From positions 1-46,816 of the forward strand of contig JAAZCH010000181.1 of the NCBI GenBank assembly GCA_012513395.1: a stretch of 46,816 bases of DNA, in the 5' to 3' direction. This DNA is from Tissierellia bacterium (GTDB lineage Bacteria; Bacillota_A; Clostridia; Tissierellales; Peptoniphilaceae). Position 1 is the first letter of the stretch. The number at the start of each line of letters is the position of its first letter. Both the position numbers and the translations under genes were made by a program. The notes below the pieces were generated by a model. That model searched no databases and was not told where the DNA came from. It was given only the letters and a program-made list of their open reading frames with translations. Of the stretch, positions 1-9,257 are shown piece by piece.

Positions 1-208
1 AAAACTTATTCATATCCTTGTAATCCTTGCATAAAGCTATTATACTGCTAAACAATTGACATATCAATTTTATCCATCATACCTTATAAGATTTTACTAT
101 GACAAAATATATAATCAATTTCTCTCATATTTAAAATAGTGTCAATGATTTCTCATCAACACTATCTGAATGAAACCTTTCTTAATTGAATAAGGTCGAT
201 TTTGTTTT

Positions 209-1078
209 TTATAAATAATCTTTTTTTATTTCCATTCGCATTGTCATATTAGGGTCTACTATTTGACACACTCTTAAATCCCCAGCTATGGATAAGAGCA
301 TTCCTGCTTGATTCATTGTCAAGTTTGTTTTTTTCATAATTAAATCTATCATATTGTCAATTGCAAGATCACTTGCTTCTTCCATAGTTTCTCTAGAACC
401 TAAAGTCATCCATTTATCTTCTGTTTCTATAATTGGCAAATTGAAATTGAAATCTTTTAAAACTTCTACTTTAACTTCCACTTCTCCGGCAATTTCCATT
501 CCTGAACCCATAATTTCACCATCACCCATGGCTGCGTGTAAATCACCAATGGAAAGAAGAGCGCCTTCTACATTTACTGGAAGATATAAACTTACTCCTT
601 CTTTTATCATTTTACAATCCATATTTCCACCGTGGTCATGGGGCGTGCCTGTGGAAATTCCTTCGCCTGCAGGAGCAGTTCCTATTACGCCAATCATTTT
701 ATTTAAAGGAATTTTCAATCCTTTATAGCTTACAAAATTTCCGTCGATTATTCCGATAACGGTTTCTTCTTTTTCTAATTTTTCAGAAAGTCTTCCCAAT
801 CCCGGTGCAGTAACCACTGCCCCTTGTTCTTCTATGTCTATTCTAATTATTTCTACCTTGAGAACATCCCCTGGCATCGCATCTTCTACAAATAATGGAC
901 CGGTCGCTGGGTTTACTCTATTGAAATCTATTCCACTGACTACGTCTTCTTCAGTTCTTATTACATCGGAAAAACAGTCACAAGTTTCAAATACAATTTT
1001 ATCACCACTTTTAGCTTTTAAAACTGGCTCATTATTTTTGTCCATTGTAAAAATTGTCTTATCACTAGTTATTCTCAT
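209..1078 (-). CDS. acetamidase/formamidase family protein
   Basis: 289 residues, matching the FmdA/AmdA acetamidase/formamidase family, which hydrolyses short amides to the carboxylate plus ammonia in the cytoplasm. Family hallmarks visible are NPATGPLFVEDAMPGD (about residues 56-71), the GTPHDHGGNMD segment (about 143-153) that supplies metal/active-site ligands, and GDLHAAMGDGE (about 178-188). The length is close to that of short bacterial members. The ATG at 1078 is preceded by a GGAGGT ribosome binding site 5-6 bases upstream. It stands alone, with its own promoter-like sequence upstream, separate from the murA terminator. The natural substrate cannot be read from sequence; formamide and acetamide are the family precedents. 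It would be an ammonia source, which may matter given the ammonia theme elsewhere in this window. Confidence 0.85.
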   Translation of the reverse strand: MRITSDKTIFTMDKNNEPVLKAKSGDKIVFETCDCFSDVIRTEEDVVSGIDFNRVNPATGPLFVEDAMPGDVLKVEIIRIDIEEQGAVVTAPGLGRLSEKLEKEETVIGIIDGNFVSYKGLKIPLNKMIGVIGTAPAGEGISTGTPHDHGGNMDCKMIKEGVSLYLPVNVEGALLSIGDLHAAMGDGEIMGSGMEIAGEVEVKVEVLKDFNFNLPIIETEDKWMTLGSRETMEEASDLAIDNMIDLIMKKTNLTMNQAGMLLSIAGDLRVCQIVDPNMTMRMEIKKDYL

Positions 1079-1105
1079 GAATTACCTCCAAAGTTGTTTT
1101 GTATA

Positions 1106-1134
1106 ATTATAGTATATGAACATTTTATATGCAA
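1106..1134 (-). promoter_or_regulatory. putative sigma-70-type promoter of the acetamidase-family gene
   Basis: On the minus strand a TATAAT hexamer (1111-1106) lies 17 bases downstream of TTGCAT (1134-1129), 28 bases ahead of the start codon. The -10 is perfect; the -35 matches only TTG. Assigned by pattern only. Confidence 0.45.
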
Positions 1135-1149
1135 AAATTTGTAAATTTT

Positions 1150-1184
1150 AAAAAAAGTTATGTCCAAATTTGAACATAACTTTT
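1150..1184 (-). terminator. rho-independent terminator of murA
   Basis: An 11-bp perfect inverted repeat (AAAAGTTATGT, 1153-1163, against 1174-1184) with a 10-base loop begins a few bases after the murA stop codon. On the minus strand it runs into a T-rich tract. Confidence 0.85.
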
Positions 1185-1188
1185 ATAA

Positions 1189-2469
1189 TCAGTCTTGGGC
1201 TCTTCGAATCTTTCCGCCAATTCCTTTTAGTTTATTTTCGATATCTTCATATCCCCTATCGATATGGTAGATATTGTAAATTTCTGTTTCTCCTTCAGCA
1301 ACAAATCCTGCTAAAATCAATGCAGCTCCACATCTTAAATCTGTAGCATACACTTTTGTTCCTTTTAGCGGTTTTCCGCCATTAATAATTGCAGATCTGT
1401 CATTTACAGTGATATCTGCTCCCATTTTGTTAAATTCATCTACGTGCATGAAACGATTTTCAAATACAGTTTCTATTACAACATTAGAGCCTTCACCTTG
1501 GGTCATCATCGCCATAAATTGAGCTTGCATATCCGTTGGAAATCCAGGATAAGGCATCGTTTTAATATCTATGCGTTTTAATTTTTCAGGTCCGATAACT
1601 CTTACTGATTCGCCATCTTCTTCGATTATGCAGCCTGCTTCTTCCAGTTTGGAAATAACTGGCCTCAAGTGATCTGTAATTACATTTTCTACAACTACAT
1701 CACCACCTGTTATTGCCGCAGCCACCATAAATGTTCCAGCCTCTATTCTGTCAGGAATAATTTGATGTCTAGCTCCGCCTAACTTTTCTACGCCGTCAAT
1801 AATAATAGTATTAGTACCTGCACCACGGATATTCCCGCCTAGTTTTCTTAAAAAGTTAGATAGATCTACAATTTCTGGCTCCATAGCAGCGTTTTCGATA
1901 GTTGTTCTACCTTCTGCCAACACTGCAGCCATCATAATATTTTCAGTAGCTCCTACAGATGGGAAGTCTAGGTAAACTTTATTTCCCACTAGTTTTTCAG
2001 TATGAGCAAAAATATAAGAATCTTCTCCGTCTTCCATCTCACCGTAATATTCGTCGCATTTAACTCCCAATGCTCTAAAACCTTTTAAATGTAAATCTAT
2101 TGGTCTAGCGCCAATACTACAACCGCCAGGTAAGGAGTTCTTAGCCTTATTTAATCTTCCTAAAAGAGGTCCCATTACTAAAAATGAAGCCCTCATTTTG
2201 CTCATAAGCTCGTATTTAGTTTCGTAAGTTTTAATTTCTTTTGCGTTTATTTTAACTGTGCCATTTCCCATGTCTTCCACAGTAGCACCTAGTGCTCTCA
2301 AGACATCGCAAATGATTTCTACGTCCTTTAATTTTGGTACATCTTCTAATATTATATCTTCTGTACCCAATAATGATGCTGCTAATATAGGCAAACTGGC
2401 GTTTTTTGCGCCACTAACTCGAATTTTTCCTTCTAGTCTGCCACTATTTTCAATGATCAGTTTCTCCAA
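1189..2469 (-). CDS. murA: UDP-N-acetylglucosamine 1-carboxyvinyltransferase (MurA)
   Basis: Catalyses the first committed step of peptidoglycan synthesis, transfer of enolpyruvate from PEP to UDP-GlcNAc, in the cytosol. The sequence is full length for the family and carries SGAKNA near the N-terminus (Lys22/Asn23) and GGCSIG with the catalytic Cys at 117 (numbering from the chosen start). An in-frame ATG exists six codons upstream (2487), but the GGGGGA ribosome binding site lies just downstream of that ATG and correctly spaced (6 bases) before the TTG at 2469. MurA proteins normally begin with MEKL, which the TTG start gives, so TTG was chosen. Low-GC Gram-positives often carry two MurA paralogues; which one this is cannot be told here. 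It is a single-gene unit with its own terminator. Confidence 0.95.
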   Translation of the reverse strand: MEKLIIENSGRLEGKIRVSGAKNASLPILAASLLGTEDIILEDVPKLKDVEIICDVLRALGATVEDMGNGTVKINAKEIKTYETKYELMSKMRASFLVMGPLLGRLNKAKNSLPGGCSIGARPIDLHLKGFRALGVKCDEYYGEMEDGEDSYIFAHTEKLVGNKVYLDFPSVGATENIMMAAVLAEGRTTIENAAMEPEIVDLSNFLRKLGGNIRGAGTNTIIIDGVEKLGGARHQIIPDRIEAGTFMVAAAITGGDVVVENVITDHLRPVISKLEEAGCIIEEDGESVRVIGPEKLKRIDIKTMPYPGFPTDMQAQFMAMMTQGEGSNVVIETVFENRFMHVDEFNKMGADITVNDRSAIINGGKPLKGTKVYATDLRCGAALILAGFVAEGETEIYNIYHIDRGYEDIENKLKGIGGKIRRAQD

Positions 2470-2622
2470 CTGTAGTCCCCCATTCAATCTGTAATCCGCC
2501 TTTAATATTATACCATATAAGTTAATATTTCTCTATTTATATTAACAAAGTAGATAATTTCTTTCTCAGTCTTATAGATATTCTTTTTATATCTATTTAT
2601 TTTATTAATTTTACTGTAGGAA

Positions 2623-2648
2623 GAAAAAAATCGCCATAGTTGACGATT
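2623..2648 (-). terminator. terminator of the FHA/ABC/zinc-ribbon operon
   Basis: AATCG/CGATT arms (2644-2648 and 2629-2633) are followed on the minus strand by seven T residues, about 15 bases after the stop codon of the zinc-ribbon gene. The stem is short but the U-run is strong. Confidence 0.6.
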
Positions 2649-2663
2649 CTTTCCAAAGACTTT

Positions 2664-4061
2664 CTATTTAAAATTTTTCATTCCTTCAGTCATTTCATAA
2701 GTGTAGTGCTCTAGATTTGATTCTACTAAGTCTAAGAAAAGTTTTTCTAGTGACTTATATTCCTTATTGATCCTCACTATTTTTTCATAGTCCACCTTTT
2801 GTTCTGGTTTGGTATTTTCATCTAAGATTTCTCCCTCTGCTAGTTCTACCTTAGTATTTATTAATCCAATGGCCCTTATTGAAGAATATCTAGTTTCGTC
2901 ATTGTTTTCATACTCGTAGGAATAAACTAAGTGCATTGTGGGAATATTATATTCATTCCAAGTTCCACGTCTTTGCCAGCCGTTGTCCTTTGGTGTTAGG
3001 AAATACATACCTTCATATTTTGGTATATTTGAACTTCCTTTTGACGCCAAGTATGCTTTCATAATAGCTTCTGCCTGGGTCTTAATTTCATCATAAAATT
3101 TATCTTCTAACTCATCCTTGCTAATTATATATGATGAAACATCTGTCTCTGTTATTGTAAATTCTTTTTCTAAAACACTTGGTTTATAGGATTTTTCGTG
3201 AAGTTTGTCTATACCCTTTTGATTAAATTTAAAGGTAACTGTGTCACCTATTTTTAGATTCCCTTCGTCTTCAAGTAGCTTTCCATCTTTGTAAATGTCA
3301 TAGTAATTACTTGTAGAGCTAAGGAGTTTTTCTAAAGTAGCATTTCCTTCTAATTTAGAATTAGATATTTTTACAGATACCTTTGGAGAAATTCCTGAAA
3401 ATTCTGGCACAAAACCATCAAATGGATCTACTGTGAAAAAATCTTTAAGGCCAATTACCTTAAATTCCCTATTTGGACTAGTAAACCTAATGCCTAAATT
3501 GTCTTGGATATTTTCTTTATTTCTTATTTCCACAACGACAGTTACAGTGTCACCATTACTTAAATCTTCTATAGGATCTGCTACAAAGACAAAATTACTG
3601 GCAATTTCACTTGCACTAACATACTCGTCTTCTCCTAAAAGCTCTTCTAATTTTTTTTGTAGCATTTTTTCATCTAGATAAAGGCTGCTTCTATCAACCA
3701 CTCCTTCACCATCATTTCCCTCATAAACTGGCTCGTTTATAAAGCTAGAAATATTTATAGTCTTTACAAAAGGATTTGACTCCGTTTTATCAGCAAATTT
3801 AAGAACTAAAAACACTATAGCTAAGACCCCTAAAATAGCTAAGGGGATAATTATTTTTTTCTTACTTGTTTTATTTCTCTGGTTAAAGGTCTTCCCTTTA
3901 TTTTTTATATCGTCAAAGTCTTTTATGATAATTTTTTCTGCTTCTTTTTTCTCTGGACTTTTTTCTTCTAGATTATTATCAATGTCTACTGGCGTTCCAC
4001 AAGATCCACAAAATTTATTCCCTTCATGAACTTCATTTTTACAATTTTTACAAATATACAT
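2664..4061 (-). CDS. zinc-ribbon, single-pass membrane protein of unknown function
   Basis: 465 residues. An N-terminal zinc ribbon (Cys4-x2-Cys7 and Cys18-x2-Cys21) should sit in the cytoplasm. A charged linker follows, then a single transmembrane segment at about residues 70-87 (LAILGVLAIVFLVLKFA) preceded by Lys/Arg-rich sequence. The rest, about 375 residues, should be extracytoplasmic; it shows two stretches of similar beta-rich pattern with NGDTVTV/IGDTVTFKF-type motifs, suggesting two related folded repeats. The gene starts 19 bases after the ABC permease stop and ends the operon, so it may be an accessory or sensor part of that transporter. I do not recognise the outer domain and assign no reaction. 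Confidence 0.75.
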   Translation of the reverse strand: MYICKNCKNEVHEGNKFCGSCGTPVDIDNNLEEKSPEKKEAEKIIIKDFDDIKNKGKTFNQRNKTSKKKIIIPLAILGVLAIVFLVLKFADKTESNPFVKTINISSFINEPVYEGNDGEGVVDRSSLYLDEKMLQKKLEELLGEDEYVSASEIASNFVFVADPIEDLSNGDTVTVVVEIRNKENIQDNLGIRFTSPNREFKVIGLKDFFTVDPFDGFVPEFSGISPKVSVKISNSKLEGNATLEKLLSSTSNYYDIYKDGKLLEDEGNLKIGDTVTFKFNQKGIDKLHEKSYKPSVLEKEFTITETDVSSYIISKDELEDKFYDEIKTQAEAIMKAYLASKGSSNIPKYEGMYFLTPKDNGWQRRGTWNEYNIPTMHLVYSYEYENNDETRYSSIRAIGLINTKVELAEGEILDENTKPEQKVDYEKIVRINKEYKSLEKLFLDLVESNLEHYTYEMTEGMKNFK

Positions 4062-4080
4062 AATAACTCCTTATTAAATA

Positions 4081-4971
4081 TTATCTTTTATCTTGATCTA
4101 TACGACCTAAGGCATATCTTGAAATCGCAGTTTGGACTGCAATAAATAAAATTAGTACAAGAAACACTCTTAAAATATGAAGCTTAGCTGGATTATAGTC
4201 TGAAATATATTTTTGTCTAGTAAGGGCTAAAAATCGATTTATTGTTTCTTGGGTTTCCCCGCTATATCCTGCTGCCTGGGCTTCCGACAAGTTGGTAGAC
4301 ATAGTGTTAAAGTCTATGGAAATTCCCAAGGCGCGCATCCCCCATTTGGCGATAGTAAAGTTTGAAAAAAATTCCTTCCATCCTTCTAGCTCAAAAATAA
4401 AATTTGATAGAACTAGCTGGAAAATTAAGGCAAAAGGCATAATAGTCATAGCCATTTTATTGGTCTTAACCAGAGAAGAAATCATTAGGCCTAAAACATC
4501 AGCTGTGTATACTATTAAAAATACACTTAAGCTGAGAGATATGACCCTTGATAAGTCTAGGGTTTCTCCTACATTAAGCCTATTACCATGAACGAAAAGG
4601 ACAAGAGCTGAAATAATCATGGCCTCAACTAGACAAAGTAAAAACTCAACCATCATATGGGCTCCTAAAAATATAGAATAATCTACATTTCCAGACTTAT
4701 GCTCCTGCCTTATAGAATTTCTTTCTGAACAAAATACTTCTATAGAATTAAAAAGCCCAGTCCAAATACAAGCACAGACTATGGCAAAAGCTGTAGTCCT
4801 GGTCTCATCGTATCTAATAAAGGCCAGTTTACTAGTTGAAAATAAAACTAAGCTAGTAATAATAAAAGTGGAGAGGATTTTCCACAGGCCATTAGAATTA
4901 AAAAATATACGAATATACTTATAAAAATATACCTTTAATTGTAAAAGCTTTTGGTCCTTATCCTCCTCCAT
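4081..4971 (-). CDS. ABC-2 type transporter permease
   Basis: 296 residues with about six hydrophobic segments, including residues 33-53, 62-80, 102-125, 140-165, 175-195 and a C-terminal one near 267-287. This layout matches the membrane half of ABCG-like/ABC-2 exporters. It overlaps the upstream ATPase by 14 bases, indicating translational coupling. In related FHA-ABC exporters (for example the mycobacterial Rv1747 type) the ATPase and membrane domain are in one chain; here they are separate. The substrate is unknown. The large loop between the last two membrane segments (about residues 197-265) is predicted extracellular, as in ABCG proteins. Confidence 0.8.
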   Translation of the reverse strand: MEEDKDQKLLQLKVYFYKYIRIFFNSNGLWKILSTFIITSLVLFSTSKLAFIRYDETRTTAFAIVCACIWTGLFNSIEVFCSERNSIRQEHKSGNVDYSIFLGAHMMVEFLLCLVEAMIISALVLFVHGNRLNVGETLDLSRVISLSLSVFLIVYTADVLGLMISSLVKTNKMAMTIMPFALIFQLVLSNFIFELEGWKEFFSNFTIAKWGMRALGISIDFNTMSTNLSEAQAAGYSGETQETINRFLALTRQKYISDYNPAKLHILRVFLVLILFIAVQTAISRYALGRIDQDKR

Positions 4972-5800
4972 CTCTTCTTTCCTTTCTATATTTCTTAAAC
5001 TTCTCTATAAATTTATCAGACTGTTCTGGATTATTTACATGTTTTACTATATCTTCTAGTTTTTCCACTTCAAAAAATTCTCTGGCATCATCAATAGAAC
5101 CATAAAATGCCATTTGTCCACAGTTTTCTTTCGAATCCTTAGCTATGACTAAGATCTTGTCGTAGAGATTGAATGATCTGTCAGGTGAATGAGAAATAAT
5201 TATAGAAATCTTTCCTTCCTTAACTATTTTTTTAACCTGCTTCATGACACTTTCAGCAGATCCTGCATCTAGGCCTGAGTCTGGCTCATCCAGGAAAAAT
5301 ATTTCTGGTTCTGCTAGGTATTCAACTGCTATAGAAAGTCTTTTTCTCTGGCCTCCAGAAATTTTACTTACGAAATTATTTTTTTCCTTTTCTAGACCAA
5401 AATTTTCTAAAATTGAATCTATTTTTTTATTTAACTCTTCTTTATCTGAAGTTACGTCTCTTGGTAACTGGATTAAGGCTGCGTCCCTTAAGGTATTGTA
5501 GACCCTATCGTTATCCCTTAGTGTATCAAACTGCGGAACTAGCCTTACTAGTCTTCTCACTTCTTCTGAGTCTTCATATAAGTCGTAGTCCTTGTATAAA
5601 ACATCTGCATCTGCCTTTTCATAGGCGGAAACTGCATTTATAAAGGTAGTTTTTCCTGCTCCAGAACCTCCGACTACTAGGACCATTTCTCCAGGTTTTA
5701 TATCTAGGTTAATATCTTTAAGTAACTTTCTATTCTTTCCCTTTTCCTGGCCTAGTCTTTCCCTTATTCTTATAGATAAAGTCTCACTGTAGGCCCTTGG
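4958..5800 (-). CDS. ABC transporter ATPase domain, entered by a -1 frameshift from the upstream FHA-like gene
   Basis: Nucleotide-binding domain with Walker A GGSGAGKTT, signature ISGGQRKR, Walker B EIFFLDEPDSGLD and switch-region His in ISHSPD. The first in-frame ATG (5686) lies only eight codons before Walker A, so it would delete the first strands of the fold. The same frame stays open upstream to 5808 and encodes the expected N-terminal part of the domain (ending in LLKDINLDIKPGEM) plus LSIRIRER, typical of the linker in FHA-ABC proteins. That extension has no start codon of its own and overlaps the end of the upstream gene in the -1 frame. I therefore read 4958-6303 as one gene broken or recoded at 5800-5806. 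Energises export together with the permease at 4081-4971. Confidence 0.8.
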   Translation of the reverse strand, partial: PRAYSETLSIRIRERLGQEKGKNRKLLKDINLDIKPGEMVLVVGGSGAGKTTFINAVSAYEKADADVLYKDYDLYEDSEEVRRLVRLVPQFDTLRDNDRVYNTLRDAALIQLPRDVTSDKEELNKKIDSILENFGLEKEKNNFVSKISGGQRKRLSIAVEYLAEPEIFFLDEPDSGLDAGSAESVMKQVKKIVKEGKISIIISHSPDRSFNLYDKILVIAKDSKENCGQMAFYGSIDDAREFFEVEKLEDIVKHVNNPEQSDKFIEKFKKYRKERRDGGG

Positions 5801-5806
5801 TTTTTT
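5749..5806 (-). other. candidate -1 ribosomal frameshift site (A AAA AAC heptamer plus downstream inverted repeat)
   Basis: On the minus strand the FHA-like reading frame contains A AAA AAC (5806-5800) in the X XXY YYZ phase required for -1 slippage. Slipping by one base there enters exactly the ATPase frame. Five bases downstream begins a 6-bp perfect inverted repeat (GGCCTA at 5795-5790, TAGGCC at 5754-5749), a possible though weak stimulatory stem. The run of seven A residues also makes a one-base deletion from an original A8, or a sequencing error, a simple alternative. Confidence 0.5.
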
Positions 5807-6303
5807 TCAACTACTCGTTTTTGGTAGGCAATAAAGTTTTTATGCCTAATATATATTTCATCATCACTGACATAAGACTCACCTAAGTCAAGTTTGCTGG
5901 CGATTTCATTTTCTTTATGGTCTTTAATATTTAAAATCTTCCAGGGAAAATTTCCTCTTTCCAAGTCTTCAGTAAAAAATATAGAAGCTAGGTCACTATC
6001 ATCTTTAACCTGGTTTTTAGTTAAGAGAATATGATTATTCCCTCTTAAATTAACCCCCAGGTTAGCATCTAAGTGGATGCTATTTATCCAAGTGTCTAAA
6101 TAGTCATTTACATTAATATAAGTTAGTTGATCTTCCTGTCTTTGAAAATATCCTAATATATTTGAATCTTCTTCATTGCAAGCGACAATATTAACTATTG
6201 AAGGGTCTTTTCCAATGCAAAGCTTTAAACTGTCTTCAAATGTGATTCTCCTAATCCCATTAGAATCAAAGACAAATATTAAATTTTTCTTAAGATTTGA
6301 CAT
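5770..6303 (-). CDS. FHA-like regulatory domain (N-terminal half of an FHA-ABC transporter)
   Basis: 177 residues in the unshifted frame. Residues about 8-110 show the alternating strand pattern of an FHA (phosphothreonine-binding) domain, with an IGKDP turn early and an N-x-L-R-x-N-x-H-I-L-L stretch where FHA domains have their closing strands; the classical Ser-x-x-His recognition motif is not obvious, so it may be divergent. Residues 110-160 resemble the second small domain found between FHA and ATPase in such transporters. The stop at 5770 falls inside the sequence that should link to the ATPase, and both frames overlap there. Translation starts at ATG 6303 after an AGGAG site. First gene of the operon; FHA domains usually place such transporters under Ser/Thr-kinase control. 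Confidence 0.65.
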   Translation of the reverse strand: MSNLKKNLIFVFDSNGIRRITFEDSLKLCIGKDPSIVNIVACNEEDSNILGYFQRQEDQLTYINVNDYLDTWINSIHLDANLGVNLRGNNHILLTKNQVKDDSDLASIFFTEDLERGNFPWKILNIKDHKENEIASKLDLGESYVSDDEIYIRHKNFIAYQKRVVEKNQGPTVRLYL

Positions 6304-6328
6304 TTTCCGCTCCTAGATTAAAAATTTT

Positions 6329-6378
6329 TATAATGATTATAATATTAAAATTAATACTATTCCTTTGCAATCATTATA
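6329..6378. repeat. 10-bp inverted repeat upstream of the FHA-ABC operon
   Basis: TATAATGATT (6329-6338) is repeated exactly in inverted form at 6369-6378, separated by 30 bases. TATAAT-like hexamers are embedded in both arms, so this could be a looping operator overlapping the promoter, or chance in AT-rich DNA. Confidence 0.35.
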
Positions 6379-6587
6379 GCCTAAAGATTAAAATATTTCT
6401 ATTTTTATATAAATATTATTAATTTATTAAGTAAAAAGTTAATTCTAACTCATATTTCTATTTCTATCTGTTAGTATTTTACTTCTCTTCTGTTTGAATG
6501 ATTCTATATGATTTTAAGATTAATTGTGTTATTGGAGAATCAATTCCAAATAATATCCAATAAGAATAATAACAATGAGTAAAAAAC

Positions 6588-6629
6588 ACTAAAAAAGACC
6601 ATTTAATTCTAAAACTAAATGGTCTTTTT
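6588..6629 (-). terminator. strong terminator downstream of copA
   Basis: A 12-bp perfect inverted repeat (AAAGACCATTTA, 6594-6605, against 6616-6627) with a 10-base loop, flanked by T/A runs on both sides, so it can act in both directions. It lies about 20 bases after the copA stop codon. Confidence 0.9.
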
Positions 6630-6650
6630 ATCCGATATTCTTAATTTTAA

Positions 6651-9209
6651 TTAAGATATTTTTTCTACAGTATATCCTGCCTCTTCTATGACATTTCTTA
6701 ATACATCATCAGAAATCTCTTTTGAAGTTTCTACTACAGCTTTATTTTCTTCCAGATTTACAACTGCTTTCACACCGTCAATTGTATTTAGAGCTTTCTC
6801 TACTCGATTACTGCAATGTGAACAAGTCATGCCACCTATTTCTATAATTTTACTTGGTAGGCTTACTTTTTTTGAATAGTCTACGTCAATGGATTCTCTT
6901 TGAACTTCTACTGCCATCTCGTCAGTTTCTTCTATGCTTCTAGTCTCTATCGGCTTAAAATTATTAAGTCTCAATGCATTACCTACCACGAATAACGAAG
7001 ACATACTCATTGCTCCAGCAGCTATCATGGGAGACATTCTAATTCCAAATGCGGCATAGAATAATCCAGCTGCCACTGGAATTCCCAATACATTATAGAA
7101 AAATGCCCAAAATAGATTTTGTTTAATATTTTTCATAGTAGCTTTACCCAAGTCAATGGCATTTACCACATCCAAAAGATTATTTTTCATAAGCACTACA
7201 TCGGCTGATTCAATTGCTATATCTGTACCTGCTCCAATTGCAATTCCCACATCGGACTTGGCTAGAGCTGGTGCGTCGTTTATACCATCGCCAACCATGA
7301 TAACTTTTTCTCCACGATTTTGTACGCTGGAAATAGCTTCTTCTTTATTTTGTGGAAGAACGTCGGCGATTACTTCGGTCACTCCTATTTCCTTAGCTAT
7401 AGACCTAGCAGTTATTTCGTTATCACCTGTTAGCATTATTACCTTTAAGCCTTCGTCTTGAAGTCTCTTGATAGCTTCTTTGCTGGTTGGCTTAACCACA
7501 TCTGCTGCTGCAATTATTCCGATGATTTCACTATCTGTTGCGAAGTACATTGGAGTTTTACCTTTTTCAGCCAATTCATTGGATTTTTTCTCCAAGTCTT
7601 CCGAATATATGTCTAGCATCTCTAGAATCTTTTTATTTCCTGCATAGTAATTTTTGCCTTCTATTCCAACTTTTATTCCTATTCCAGGAATAGCTTCAAA
7701 ATATTCTACTTCGAAATCTTTTTTCTTTTCTACTTTGGTAAATTCTATAATAGCTTCTGCCAGTGGATGCTCTGATTTTACTTCCATAGCATATGCCAAA
7801 TCAATTAGTTCTTGCTCATCAATATTTATTGCCATAATATCCGTAACAAATGGTTTACCAAGGGTAATGGTTCCAGTTTTATCCAATACTACAGTGTCAA
7901 TCTTATCCAGTAATTCCAAAGATTCTGCAGATTTTATCAATACTCCAAAGTTTGCACCTTTACCAGTTCCTACCATGATTGCAACTGGAGTAGCTAATCC
8001 TAAAGCACAAGGACAAGATATTACTAAAACTGCCACAGCCATAGTCATTGCAAATTCAAAACCCATTCCTACATCGTACCAATATATTAATGTCAAAATT
8101 GATATGCCGATTACTATTGGAACGAAAACTCCTGATATCTTATCTGCCAATTTTGCTATAGGAGCTTTGGACGTACTGGCATCTTCAACTAATTTAATGA
8201 TTTGTGAAAGTGTAGAATCCTCTTGAGACTTAATTACTTCTACATTGATACTACCATTGTTATTTATAGTAGCCGTATAAACATCGTCTCCAACTTCTTT
8301 GGAAACTGGAATGCTTTCCCCAGTTAATATAGATTGATCTACCGATGAGCTTCCAGAAATTACTTTTCCATCTACAGGAATTCTTTCGCCAGGTCTTACA
8401 ACTACTATATCTCCTACAATTATTTCCTCTATTCCAATTTCTACTTCAGTACCATCTCTTAGTACTCTAGCAGTTTTAGGAGCCAAGTCCATCAATTTTG
8501 TAATTGCATTGGACGTTCTCCTTTTTGATCTAGCTTCGAAGAATTTTCCTAAGGTTATCAACGTAAGTATCGTGGCAGCTGACTCAAAATAAACTTCATG
8601 GTGATACTTATGAACGAAATCCATATCTCCATCTCTAAAGCCAATAATTAACATTATGATTACGTAGATACCATATAGGTAACTAGCTCCACTACCAATG
8701 GATATTAACGAATCCATATTAGGTGTTCTATTAATTAGCCCCTTTAACCCCGATATAAAATAAGATCTATTTACAAACATAATTGGAGTTGTTAGGAGTA
8801 ATTGAAAAAATGAATTCATCAAGGAATTTTCCATACCATCCAAAAATTTGGGGATAGGTATACCCATCATAGGTCCCATGGAAATATACATTAATGGAAT
8901 TAGAAATGCTACAGAAACTTTCAGCCGCAGGGATTTGTCTTCTAATTCTTCTTTATAAATGTCTGCAGATTCCCTACTTTCGCAACCAGTGACTGATTCG
9001 GATTTTGCTTTGGCACTATATCCAGCCTTGTCCACAGCCTTTTCTATATCTGCCTTACGTACTATATCTTCATCGTAATTTACATTCATACTCTTTGTAA
9101 GCAAGTTTACTTCTACGGATTCAACGCCTTCTATTTTTCCAACAGCTTTTTCAACTGCCGCCACACAAGAAGCACAGGTCATCCCCTCTACATTAAATTG
9201 TTCTTTCAT
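6651..9209 (-). CDS. copA: copper-type P1B ATPase with N- and C-terminal heavy-metal-associated domains
   Basis: 852 residues from ATG 9209. Integral membrane pump that exports Cu(I) using ATP. It has an N-terminal HMA domain (GMTCASC, residues 9-15), eight membrane segments, the CPC metal site in [11 protein letters not shown], the phosphorylation motif DKTGT, the SEHPLAEA nucleotide-binding motif and [11 protein letters not shown] second HMA domain (GGMTCSHC) lies at the very C-terminus, about residues 787-852; copper ATPases usually carry extra HMA domains at the N-terminus. The open frame extends eight codons further up to a TTG, but a GGGGG ribosome binding site sits correctly before ATG 9209, so that start was chosen. 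No copZ or csoR/copY homologue is adjacent; the C-terminal HMA may take the place of a separate chaperone (inference). Confidence 0.93.
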   Translation of the reverse strand: MKEQFNVEGMTCASCVAAVEKAVGKIEGVESVEVNLLTKSMNVNYDEDIVRKADIEKAVDKAGYSAKAKSESVTGCESRESADIYKEELEDKSLRLKVSVAFLIPLMYISMGPMMGIPIPKFLDGMENSLMNSFFQLLLTTPIMFVNRSYFISGLKGLINRTPNMDSLISIGSGASYLYGIYVIIMLIIGFRDGDMDFVHKYHHEVYFESAATILTLITLGKFFEARSKRRTSNAITKLMDLAPKTARVLRDGTEVEIGIEEIIVGDIVVVRPGERIPVDGKVISGSSSVDQSILTGESIPVSKEVGDDVYTATINNNGSINVEVIKSQEDSTLSQIIKLVEDASTSKAPIAKLADKISGVFVPIVIGISILTLIYWYDVGMGFEFAMTMAVAVLVISCPCALGLATPVAIMVGTGKGANFGVLIKSAESLELLDKIDTVVLDKTGTITLGKPFVTDIMAINIDEQELIDLAYAMEVKSEHPLAEAIIEFTKVEKKKDFEVEYFEAIPGIGIKVGIEGKNYYAGNKKILEMLDIYSEDLEKKSNELAEKGKTPMYFATDSEIIGIIAAADVVKPTSKEAIKRLQDEGLKVIMLTGDNEITARSIAKEIGVTEVIADVLPQNKEEAISSVQNRGEKVIMVGDGINDAPALAKSDVGIAIGAGTDIAIESADVVLMKNNLLDVVNAIDLGKATMKNIKQNLFWAFFYNVLGIPVAAGLFYAAFGIRMSPMIAAGAMSMSSLFVVGNALRLNNFKPIETRSIEETDEMAVEVQRESIDVDYSKKVSLPSKIIEIGGMTCSHCSNRVEKALNTIDGVKAVVNLEENKAVVETSKEISDDVLRNVIEEAGYTVEKIS

Positions 9210-9257
9210 ATAAACCCCCTTAATTCCTATCAATTTACTATGATATTACCCGAGAAA

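Larger units (their letters stand above)
6304..6650. other. 347-base intergenic region between the FHA-ABC operon and copA
   Basis: Very AT-rich. It holds the ribosome binding site of the FHA-like gene, a 10-bp inverted repeat (6329-6378) and the copA terminator (6588-6629). I see no plausible coding sequence or structured RNA in the remaining stretch 6380-6585. Confidence 0.6.

Noticed and set aside
1..208. Possible gene at the left edge
   Set aside because: AT-rich with many stops in all frames; no start signal or recognisable protein.
7654..8226. 190-codon open frame on the plus strand inside copA
   Set aside because: Antisense shadow of a strongly conserved coding region; no ribosome binding site and Ser/Ile-rich composition typical of shadow frames.
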